5,640 bases of DNA from Candidatus Zymogenus sp. (GTDB taxonomy: Bacteria; Desulfobacterota; Zymogenia; Zymogenales; Zymogenaceae), in contig JAUWME010000178.1 in the NCBI GenBank assembly GCA_030613285.1, positions 1 through 5,640 of the forward strand. The letters run 5' to 3'. The first letter of the stretch is position 1; each line of letters begins with the position of its first letter. The notes under the pieces are model-generated. The model saw only the letters and a list, made by a program, of their open reading frames with translations, searched no databases and was not told the DNA's origin. Shown here in pieces: positions 1-4,889 of this stretch. The position numbers and the translations under genes are program-made.

Positions 1-138
1 ATTTTAAGTGGATAGTTAATTATGGATGAGTGCTTGAAGTGCGATTTCTCTTTTCTTCGGGACGTACTAAAAATTATTACAAAAGTTCTCTTAATCAGAT
101 ATTTTGGTCTCCCCTCTGATAAATTTCCAGGAGCCCCC
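1..138. other. Gene-free stretch downstream of jag, running to the window edge
   Basis: This AT-rich stretch follows the jag stop codon. On the minus strand it contains no ATG or GTG, and its only TTG is followed at once by a stop codon, so no gene in the direction of the cluster starts here. In particular mnmE (trmE), a common next gene, does not begin inside the window. A weak inverted repeat (ATCAGA at 94-99 and TCTGAT at 115-120, 15-nt loop) is present, but no U-run directly follows it on the minus strand, so I do not call a terminator. Confidence 0.6.
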
Positions 139-801
139 TTATCTTTTTACTGGATAGACGACAACCTTTCTCCTCTGGCCTTCCCCCCGACTTTCTGTTC
201 TTAGCTCCCTGTCCGGCTTTAACGCAATGTGAAAGAGTCTCCTTTCCACAGAGCCCATTGGCTCTGCGGCCAACGGTTTTTTTAGCCTTTTTACTTTTTT
301 ACCGAGTGTTATGGCCATTTTCTTAATGGATTGTTCACGACGACCACGGTATCCCTCGCTGTCAAGAAAGATTCGCACCCCACCTTCATGTATCCTCTGA
401 ATGTATCGATTTACAATGTATTGGAGGGCGTCCAGGGTTTGCCCTCGCCTCCCAATGACCAACCCTTCCGATTCACCCTTGATATTGAGAAGCAATCCTT
501 CCTCGTTTTCGATTCCCGCAACATCAACATTTATCCCCATTCGATTGAATATTTCCGACAAGAAATCTATGGAATCGCTCAAAACACTTGCAGAGTTGGT
601 TTCCCAAGCCCTGATCTTCATCTTTTTTTTCCCAAGTATTCCAAGAATTCCTGTCTTTCCCAATTCAATAACCCGATACTCTATGCGGTTTCGTTCTACA
701 CCAAGTTGAATCGCAGCAGTTTTTAAGGCCATCTCAAGATCATTTTCTTCAACGACTATTCCGACATTCTCATTTTGTTTAAGAGAATATTTAGAAACCA
801 T
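139..801 (-). CDS. jag: Jag / KhpB family RNA-binding protein (Jag-N, KH and R3H domains)
   Basis: The 220-residue product has the full three-part architecture of Jag/KhpB, also called SpoIIIJ-associated protein. Residues about 13-67 form the Jag-N domain, with the typical GKTGILGILGKKKMK stretch. Residues about 100-145 form a KH domain with the GxxG loop (VIGRRG, 115-120) followed by QTLDALQYIVNRY. Residues about 150-217 form the R3H domain, including RREQ (154-157) and the Arg-x3-His signature in ERRLFH (186-191). Family knowledge: these cytoplasmic proteins bind RNA, and in Firmicutes they partner KhpA and affect cell division and elongation; their role in Gram-negative bacteria is little known. 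The ATG is the most upstream sensible start, with TAAGG 7 nt ahead of it. It lies 9 bp after the yidC stop codon, the usual neighbour of jag. The length is normal and no key residue is missing. Confidence 0.95.
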   Translation of the reverse strand: MVSKYSLKQNENVGIVVEENDLEMALKTAAIQLGVERNRIEYRVIELGKTGILGILGKKKMKIRAWETNSASVLSDSIDFLSEIFNRMGINVDVAGIENEEGLLLNIKGESEGLVIGRRGQTLDALQYIVNRYIQRIHEGGVRIFLDSEGYRGRREQSIKKMAITLGKKVKRLKKPLAAEPMGSVERRLFHIALKPDRELRTESRGEGQRRKVVVYPVKR

Positions 802-819
802 AAAATAACCTTAATCCTT
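802..819 (-). promoter_or_regulatory. jag ribosome-binding site overlapping the yidC stop codon
   Basis: On the minus strand the junction reads AAGGATTAAGG, then seven bases, then the jag ATG. The TAAGG at 809-813 includes the yidC stop codon TAA (811-813), and a second AAGGA lies inside the last yidC codons (815-819). A ribosome terminating on yidC would therefore sit on the jag initiation site. Translational coupling is inferred from this arrangement. Confidence 0.7.
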
Positions 820-2466
820 TGTAATTTTGTTGGTCACAAGCTGCTGGGCAATCGACAAAATGTTACTGATAAAAAAGTAGAGCACCAAGCCAGACGGGAG
901 ATTGAGGAAAATGACTGTAAAAACAATGGGCATCATGAGCATCACCTTTTGCTGGGTGGGGTCGGCACTGGTGGGGGTTAGCTTTTGCTGGAGGAAATAG
1001 GAAAGCCCCATAACGATGGGCGTTACATAGTAGGGATCCATCTCCGAGAGGTCCTGAATCCACAACATGAAGGGGGCGTGCCTGAGGTCGATTGCCACGT
1101 AAAGGGCCTTGTAAAGGGCGATAAATATCGGAAGCTGAAGAAATAGAGGCAGGCAACCCCCCAGCGGATTTATCTTGTGAGTCTGATAGAGATTCATAAC
1201 CTCCTTGTTCATCTTCTCCTTGTCGTCTTTGTACTTCTCGCGAATCTCCTTCATCAATGGTTGTATCTTCTGCATATCCTTCATGGATTTCATCGACTTG
1301 TGAGTAATGGGGTACAACAGAAGCCTTACGACAATAGTAAGGAGTATTATCGCAACACCGTAATTCTTAAATATCAGAAAGAAGAATTTTAGTAGCTTTA
1401 CAAGGGGAATGGAAAGAAAGGCGAAAAAGCCGTAATCGATGGCATCGCTTAATGAATGGCCGACTTTGTCCATCGGTTTGGCATCCTTGGGGCCGAGATA
1501 CAATCCCATGTCCCCTTCGAAGGATTCACCGGCGGCAAGGGAGAAATCACCGACTCGATAGACACCTTCGATCAATTCCGTCTCCAGCCTAATTGCTTCG
1601 GTCTCTCTGCCCGGCATATCCTTTACCAGAAGGGCAAGTAGAAAATATTTTGAGTCGAAACCGAACCAAGATATATCACCCTTGACATCTACCTCCTCGC
1701 CGGTTTTCACTTTTGCAACAACTTCCCTCTCCACATCATCGTTGGCAAAAACAAGAAAACTTGCTGGAAATTGGTATCCTCTAAAAAGACTGAAAGAACT
1801 TTTCTCTTCTACCTTTACAAATTCAAAAAGGGAGACATTTAAATCCCCTTTGATTTTTTGCTCAGTGAGATTATATATTTTGAAATCGAGATCCACACCA
1901 TAATCTTCTGTATTAAAGGTGTATATCTTTTCTACCCTGAAGTTTTCTCCCTCCCAGACAAAAACAACGCTCTTCTCCTCGTCGCCCGCTTCAAGCTTTA
2001 ATTCATCCGCAGCATCTGTGTAGTAAACAATGTCCTCGTTGAATTTCTCCAAGTTAGTATCAAAGGCGATCTTTGGGGAAAGACCTTTTACGTCTTTGAG
2101 AATAAGATCGACTGGAGGGGATTTCTCCTCGATTGTTTCTGCGTAATCCTTAAGAAGAAACGAGTCGATTCTCCCCCCCTCGGTGGTCAATTTTGCCACG
2201 TATTTCGGGGTAGTAATTTCAATTACCCTGCCCTCTTCCTCAATTGTAGTGGCAGGTTTTTTCTCGGTAGGTTTGGATTTAGTGGTTTCTTCAATTGTCT
2301 CTTCGGGGGTGGTTTCCTCAACCTTTGCCGAGTCATCCTTTACTACTTCTTCTGTTGTAGTTTTTTCTGTGGGTGCTGGCATAACCTGTGGCTTAACCAT
2401 AAATTTTTGCCAAACGATAAGTATGAGAAAGGAGAGGACGATGGCCAAAAGTGTTTTCTTATCCAT
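811..2466 (-). CDS. yidC: Membrane protein insertase YidC (Oxa1/Alb3 family, long Gram-negative form)
   Basis: The 551-residue product inserts and folds inner-membrane proteins, alone or with SecYEG. Residues about 5-24 form the N-terminal membrane anchor (LLAIVLSFLILIVW). Residues about 30-78 are a Thr/Glu/Lys-rich low-complexity linker with repeated EETT-like units. Residues about 80-325 form the large periplasmic domain typical of Gram-negative YidC. The insertase core follows, with membrane segments near 345-366, 368-388, 434-456, 480-493 and 508-540. The conserved groove arginine is R381 in VVRLLLYPITHKS, and a charged coiled-coil cytoplasmic loop occupies about 391-430. PLGGCLPLFLQLPIF (434-448) and LPSGLVLYF (523-531) are family signatures. 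The ATG has GGAG 8 nt upstream. The gene sits between rnpA, 88 bp upstream, and jag, 9 bp downstream. The length is typical and the gene appears intact. Confidence 0.97.
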   Translation of the reverse strand: MDKKTLLAIVLSFLILIVWQKFMVKPQVMPAPTEKTTTEEVVKDDSAKVEETTPEETIEETTKSKPTEKKPATTIEEEGRVIEITTPKYVAKLTTEGGRIDSFLLKDYAETIEEKSPPVDLILKDVKGLSPKIAFDTNLEKFNEDIVYYTDAADELKLEAGDEEKSVVFVWEGENFRVEKIYTFNTEDYGVDLDFKIYNLTEQKIKGDLNVSLFEFVKVEEKSSFSLFRGYQFPASFLVFANDDVEREVVAKVKTGEEVDVKGDISWFGFDSKYFLLALLVKDMPGRETEAIRLETELIEGVYRVGDFSLAAGESFEGDMGLYLGPKDAKPMDKVGHSLSDAIDYGFFAFLSIPLVKLLKFFFLIFKNYGVAIILLTIVVRLLLYPITHKSMKSMKDMQKIQPLMKEIREKYKDDKEKMNKEVMNLYQTHKINPLGGCLPLFLQLPIFIALYKALYVAIDLRHAPFMLWIQDLSEMDPYYVTPIVMGLSYFLQQKLTPTSADPTQQKVMLMMPIVFTVIFLNLPSGLVLYFFISNILSIAQQLVTNKITKD

Positions 2467-2554
2467 GAGTGGGTCTCCAGTTTTCGTCGATTAAATAACT
2501 AATATCAGTGCTTCTAATTTGCTTTTTATTATTGTTTTTTTAAAATTATATATT

Positions 2555-2968
2555 TCAATTTTCAATGTCTGCTTTGCTCTTTTTTGCCGATGACACTTCC
2601 TGTCCCATTTTTGATATATTAGATAACCGCTTGGCACCGTAAAGCAAATCATCCATAAAGCTCTTTAGAGTGAGGACCGATGGCGTCTTTGTTACAATGA
2701 TCAAGAGATCGGATGAGGGAGGAAATGCATTTTTGTTTTGTCGAAATACTTCCCTGATTAATCTCTTTATCCTGTTTCTTACGTGGGCCTTCCCGATCTT
2801 TCTGCCGACCCTGATGCCGATTCTGGTGATGTCCAGATCGTTTGGAAGGCGGATTAGCGTAAATGGGCCCCGGGACATCTTTGTGGTTTCTCTTCTGAGG
2901 GCCCTGAACCTTTCGAAATCACTCTTTTTTCTAATCCTCTCATTCTTTGAAAATGTCTTTCTTTCCAC
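2555..2968 (-). CDS. rnpA: Ribonuclease P protein component
   Basis: The 137-residue basic protein is the protein subunit of RNase P, which helps the catalytic RNA remove 5' leaders from pre-tRNAs. The family signature is clear: RIGIRVGRKIGKAHVRNRIKRLIREVFR at about 49-76 contains the RNR motif (RNRIKR, 64-69), and an early aromatic/basic segment (SDFERFR, 16-22) matches the tRNA-leader-binding face. The start codon is GTG. An in-frame TAA lies 15 bases upstream and no in-frame ATG lies between, so GTG is the only good choice. Its Shine-Dalgarno is weak (AGAGAA at best). The last 20 or so residues are a polar tail (KMGQEVSSAKKSKADIEN) of no known role, giving a slightly long protein. rpmH lies upstream as expected, but 481 bp away instead of nearly adjacent. 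No yidD lies in the 88-bp AT-rich gap before yidC. Confidence 0.95.
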   Translation of the reverse strand: MERKTFSKNERIRKKSDFERFRALRRETTKMSRGPFTLIRLPNDLDITRIGIRVGRKIGKAHVRNRIKRLIREVFRQNKNAFPPSSDLLIIVTKTPSVLTLKSFMDDLLYGAKRLSNISKMGQEVSSAKKSKADIEN

Positions 2969-3015
2969 CGAGTTCTCTGTAGGTTATTTTAGCAAAAAAT
3001 TTTGTTTGATTACTT

Positions 3016-3123
3016 TGTATTCAGCTCCACTGTGTTAACGACTGCTAATGTATATATGCGCAAGATATGCACTTAATAACCAACCCCTCCTTAATAAAAT
3101 GAGGCAGTGGAGCGTAAAATACA
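3016..3123 (-). other. 108-bp segment closed by a bipartite inverted repeat; possible structured leader RNA of rnpA
   Basis: On the plus strand, TGTATT (3016-3021) and GCTCCACTG (3024-3032) are perfectly complementary to AATACA (3118-3123) and CAGTGGAGC (3105-3113). This gives 15 base pairs interrupted by one asymmetric internal loop (2 against 4 bases). Inside the loop, read as minus-strand RNA, two further hairpins fit. One is CCUC/GAGG (3101-3104 with 3086-3089), stacked directly on the main stem. The other is GUGCAUAU with AUAUAUAC (3065-3072 with 3050-3057; one C-A mismatch, one G-U pair, 7-nt loop). It could be a structured 5' leader or small RNA, or the remains of a short inverted-repeat element. 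I see no target-site duplication. The pairing is read directly from the sequence; the function is unknown. Confidence 0.5.
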
Positions 3124-3176
3124 CTACATAAAATAAGGATGATAGGTTGAACATGAGAATACGTGAAAGAATAAGG

Positions 3177-3192
3177 TTCGATTTTGATCGAA
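3177..3192. repeat. Small perfect inverted repeat (6-bp arms, 4-nt loop)
   Basis: TTCGAT (3177-3182) and ATCGAA (3187-3192) are perfect inverted copies around TTTG. No U-run follows on the minus strand, so it is not a classical terminator. It could be a protein-binding site or a small RNA hairpin in the rpmH-rnpA spacer, or chance. Confidence 0.4.
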
Positions 3193-3241
3193 GTTTGACT
3201 TGTTCTAAAAGATGTCCTCACAGAAATTTTTTAAAAAAATG

Positions 3242-3282
3242 AAAAAGGTAAAAGGCAAAAAGAGCAAAAGCAAAAGGCAAAA
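3242..3282. repeat. A-rich simple repeat with AAAAGGC-like units
   Basis: On the plus strand, six short units of four or five A followed by GGT, GGC, GAGC or GC run in series: AAAAAGGT, AAAAGGC, AAAAAGAGC, AAAAGC, AAAAGGC and a closing AAAA. The basic unit is seven bases. Degenerate heptameric repeats of this kind are known in intergenic DNA of several bacteria, notably cyanobacteria. In the rpmH-rnpA transcript it would appear as a U-rich tract with regular GCC/GC. It also explains the Lys-rich false reading frame here. Confidence 0.65.
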
Positions 3283-3365
3283 TATATCTTTCCAAATACA
3301 TCCGCTCTACTTCCTAATAACTCCCAACTCTAAAAATAAAAACACCAGCCTCCATTTACAACAAC

Positions 3366-3430
3366 CCTCAGTAACCCCTAAAATATCCCAACCCCCTTCC
3401 CAAAATATCCCAGTAGCCCCTAAAATATAC
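3366..3430. repeat. Three imperfect tandem copies of a 21-22 bp repeat just downstream of rpmH
   Basis: The units lie at 3366-3387, 3388-3409 and 3410-3430. Each begins with CC and ends with an AAAATAT core, and the first and third share AGTA(A/G)CCCCTAAAATAT. The middle copy is more diverged in its 5' half (CCAACCCCCTTCCC). The spacing is close to two helical turns. The array starts 19 bases after the rpmH stop codon in transcription direction. A more decayed copy may lie further along, around 3312-3340. The role is unknown; it may be a regulator-binding array or replication-slippage repeats. Confidence 0.6.
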
Positions 3431-3446
3431 CGGCAACCCACGATAT
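3421..3446 (-). terminator. Weak terminator-like hairpin after rpmH
   Basis: Starting 3 bases after the rpmH stop, the minus-strand RNA can pair AUAUCG with CGGUAU (6 bp with one G-U, 8-nt loop), followed by AUUUUA. The stem is short, only partly GC, and the U-run has four bases. At best it would partly reduce read-through from rpmH into the rnpA spacer. Low confidence. Confidence 0.2.
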
Positions 3447-3449
3447 GAG

Positions 3450-3584
3450 TTAGGCGGAGAGTTTCTTTCTGCCCTTTGCCCTTCTTCTTTTGATAACATT
3501 TTTTCCGCCGGGACTGCTCATTCTCTTTAAGAAACCGTGATTTCTTTTCCTTTTTTTATTACTTGGCTGAAACGTCCTTTTCAT
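3450..3584 (-). CDS. rpmH: 50S ribosomal protein L34 (bL34)
   Basis: This 44-residue, very basic protein is a complete L34, a small component of the large ribosomal subunit bound to 23S rRNA. It begins [18 protein letters not shown], continues [17 protein letters not shown] and ends AKGRKKLSA. These are the family's signature stretches: the K(R)TFQPS start, the H-G-F turn and the final (R)RRxKGRKxLSA. The length is exactly as expected (44-47 residues). The ATG has GGGGAG 10 nt upstream, and a strong promoter lies about 55 bases upstream. The gene is the head of the rpmH-rnpA-yidC-jag cluster. The only odd point is the long spacer before rnpA. Confidence 0.97.
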   Translation of the reverse strand: MKRTFQPSNKKRKRNHGFLKRMSSPGGKNVIKRRRAKGRKKLSA

Positions 3585-3633
3585 GAGTTTCTATCTCCCC
3601 TTATTATCATTATTTTAAATTACAACCCTCAAA

Positions 3634-3669
3634 CTTGACATTAAATCATGAAGAGATGTGATTGTCAAG
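3634..3669. promoter_or_regulatory. Inverted repeat coinciding with the rpmH promoter; operator candidate
   Basis: CTTGACA (3634-3640) and TGTCAAG (3663-3669) are perfect inverted copies 22 bp apart. One arm contains the minus-strand -35 hexamer. The other arm runs from the edge of the -10 hexamer to about the expected transcription start. The arms thus bracket the core promoter, as would suit a dimeric regulator. Chance is possible, because one arm is simply the consensus -35 sequence. Confidence 0.3.
3640..3668 (-). promoter_or_regulatory. Sigma70-type promoter for rpmH
   Basis: On the minus strand a perfect -35 hexamer TTGACA (3663-3668) is followed after exactly 17 bp by TTTAAT (3640-3645), which matches the -10 consensus at five of six positions. 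Transcription would start near 3633 and give a 5' leader of about 49 bases containing the rpmH ribosome-binding site. It is the best promoter in the window and probably drives rpmH and at least part of the downstream cluster. Confidence 0.75.
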
Positions 3670-3726
3670 CAGAATGGTGGGAAGTTTTGGAAAAATGTTT
3701 GAGAATTGCGAAAATTTAGTGGTGGA

Positions 3727-3755
3727 AGTATAATACTGCTGGTTAATAGACTCAA
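3727..3755 (-). promoter_or_regulatory. Possible second, upstream promoter for rpmH
   Basis: Minus-strand TTGAGT (3750-3755) and TATACT (3727-3732) are separated by 17 bp. The -35 matches four of six consensus bases and the -10 five of six. Because the -10 sits in an 11-bp palindrome, the plus strand also carries a perfect TATAAT (3729-3734) 17 bp from TTGCGA (3706-3711). The direction is therefore ambiguous, and in AT-rich DNA either may be chance. Confidence 0.3.
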
Positions 3756-3925
3756 ATGAGAGAAGCCAAATAAGGAAAGATATTTTAGGGCAGCAGCTAT
3801 TTTTGCAGATAAATTATTATTATAGAAAAGATTTGTTCTCGAATTTTGAGGCAATAAGAAAAATTGAAGGGAGAGGTATCTACCTATTACCCGAAAGAAC
3901 AAGTCCGGAGTATTAAATCGGCGAT

Positions 3926-3946
3926 GGGCAGTGGACAGTGGAAGGG
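3926..3946. repeat. Short heptad repeat near the purQ 3' end
   Basis: Plus-strand GGGCAGT (3926-3932), GGACAGT (3933-3939) and the related GGAAGGG (3940-3946) form a degenerate seven-base tandem repeat 16 bases beyond the purQ stop. The 9-mer GGCAGTGGA in it also occurs at 3103-3111, in the inverted-repeat segment before rnpA. It looks like a small member of a dispersed simple-repeat family. Confidence 0.45.
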
Positions 3947-3961
3947 GTTTTAGAGGAATTA

Positions 3962-4825
3962 TTAGAGTAGATTTTCTTTAACGTATTTGACGCCGTTTTT
4001 AAAGAGGATCAGACCTCCCCCGACAATATCCTCTGTAGAAGCCCCTGAAATTTCGCCATCTTGCCCCTTTTGAGTTTCAACTCTTGTCCAGCGCGGATGC
4101 TGGGTAAAAAGTATATGTCCCTCAGGGTGGGGCATCAGGGCCATCAGGCGTCCCGATTCATCGGATATTCCTGCGATTGATCGAAACGAGCCGTTGGGAT
4201 TTTTGGGGTATTCCATCGTAGGATTGTATTTATCATCGGTGTATCTGCAGGTTACGAGGTTTTTATTGTCCAATTCGTCAAGGATTTTCTCATCCGCAAC
4301 AAATTTCCCCTCGCCGTGCCTCACCGGCAGATAGAGTGTTTTTACCCCCTTCGTAAAAACTGATGGTGATTTTTCGTTGACCTTGAGGTATATCCACCTG
4401 TCCTCGTATCGGCCGGAGTCGTTGTGGGTAATTGTTGCTGACTGGGTGTTATAGGTGCCCCCGATTGCCGGAAGGAGCCCTGTTTTTACCATCAGCTGAA
4501 AGCCGTTGCAAATTCCGATTATCAGCTTTTTATCGGATACGAATTTCAGGATCGAATCGATGAGCCTTTCATCTGTTCCTTCGATCTTTGAAAATTTCAA
4601 CCTGTTTGCCATTGCCTTTGCGGCGCCGAGATCATCGCCGTCCAAAAAACCGCCGGCCAGGGCAAGGATGTGGTAATCGTCCAACTTCACCTCACCGTAG
4701 ATGATTCTGCTTATGTGGACGATGTCTGAGACCTCAGCCCCTGCAAGTTTGAAGGCGTAGGCCGTTTCCCTCTCGCAGTTAGTCCCGTTTCCAGCTATTG
4801 TTATTACTTTTACTTTGTTTTTCAT
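3962..4825 (-). CDS. purQ: Phosphoribosylformylglycinamidine synthase, glutaminase subunit PurQ
   Basis: The 287-residue class I glutamine amidotransferase releases ammonia from glutamine for PurL, which converts FGAR to FGAM in purine synthesis. It opens with KVITIAGNGTNCERETAYAF (6-25), as PurQ does. GGFLDGDDLGAAK (58-70) forms the oxyanion-hole region. The nucleophile is Cys106 in GICNGFQLM (104-112), and His233 and Glu235 in MPHPEGH (231-237) complete the triad. RYEDRW (139-144), PVRHGEG (167-173) and NPNGS (209-213) are further PurQ signatures. It is longer than the roughly 227-residue Bacillus type, as in other lineages with a 260-290 residue PurQ. An in-frame stop lies directly before the ATG, so the start is fixed, yet no Shine-Dalgarno is visible. 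The gene follows purL after 64 bp. Confidence 0.95.
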   Translation of the reverse strand: MKNKVKVITIAGNGTNCERETAYAFKLAGAEVSDIVHISRIIYGEVKLDDYHILALAGGFLDGDDLGAAKAMANRLKFSKIEGTDERLIDSILKFVSDKKLIIGICNGFQLMVKTGLLPAIGGTYNTQSATITHNDSGRYEDRWIYLKVNEKSPSVFTKGVKTLYLPVRHGEGKFVADEKILDELDNKNLVTCRYTDDKYNPTMEYPKNPNGSFRSIAGISDESGRLMALMPHPEGHILFTQHPRWTRVETQKGQDGEISGASTEDIVGGGLILFKNGVKYVKENLL

Positions 4826-4836
4826 TTATAATGCTA

Positions 4837-4851
4837 AATTTAACTTAAATT
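4837..4851. repeat. AT-only palindrome just upstream of purQ
   Basis: AATTTAA and TTAAATT form a perfect 7-1-7 palindrome, 11 bases upstream of the purQ start, where a ribosome-binding site would be expected. It contains only A and T apart from the central base, so the hairpin would be weak. It may be chance in an AT-rich spacer. Confidence 0.3.
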
Positions 4852-4889
4852 GGTTTGCTCGTTTTGTTTTTCAGGTTTTTAATGTCGTG

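Larger units (their letters stand above)
2969..3449. other. Unusually long rpmH-rnpA spacer, gene-free but rich in repeats and inverted repeats
   Basis: No convincing gene lies here on either strand. From the rpmH side the spacer holds a weak hairpin, three copies of a 21-22 bp repeat, an A-rich AAAAGGC-type repeat (plus strand), a small perfect hairpin and a long inverted-repeat segment ending 47 bases before rnpA. In most bacteria rpmH and rnpA are separated by a few to a few tens of bases, or overlap, and are cotranscribed. The composition (long A runs, C-rich repeats) differs sharply from the flanking genes. A plus-strand reading frame at 3212-3448 follows these repeats (Lys-rich, then Pro-rich) and I judge it spurious. 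Confidence 0.75.
3585..3961. other. Gene-free region between purQ and rpmH
   Basis: This 377-bp AT-rich region separates the 3' end of purQ from rpmH. It holds the rpmH promoter with an inverted repeat, a weaker second promoter candidate, an 11-bp palindrome AGTATAATACT (3727-3737), a short AGGTA/TACCT palindrome near 3876, and a heptad repeat near purQ. No strong terminator is visible after purQ. No DnaA box cluster is present, although rpmH often lies near dnaA and the origin. A 95-codon minus-strand frame (TTG start, 3615-3902) has a low-complexity product and contains the promoter, so I do not call it a gene. Confidence 0.6.

Noticed and set aside
7..18. Single DnaA-box-like sequence (CTATCCACT on the minus strand)
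   Set aside because: It has two mismatches to the consensus and is isolated, with no box cluster or dnaA gene, so an origin is not supported.
22..204. Plus-strand 60-codon frame at the left edge
   Set aside because: It overlaps the 3' end of jag in antisense and shows no family features or ribosome-binding site.
2670..3038. Plus-strand 122-codon frame over rnpA
   Set aside because: It lies mostly antisense to the well-supported rnpA gene and is a shadow of it.
3024..3113. The inverted-repeat segment considered as a tRNA or tRNA-like RNA
   Set aside because: It has a 9-bp closing stem but no T-loop GTTCNA sequence, no cloverleaf arms of proper length and no CCA end.
3153..3242. Plus-strand 29-codon frame with two cysteines
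   Set aside because: Only a weak AGG lies upstream, there is no recognisable motif, and it lies opposite the cluster within repeat-rich DNA.
3212..3448. Plus-strand 78-codon frame, Lys-rich then Pro-rich, ending just short of the rpmH stop codon
   Set aside because: Its composition is a direct product of the A-rich and C-rich repeats, it has no ribosome-binding site, and it matches no family I recognise.
3615..3902. Minus-strand 95-codon frame between purQ and rpmH
   Set aside because: It starts at TTG without a ribosome-binding site, its product is low-complexity, and its 3' part contains the rpmH promoter.
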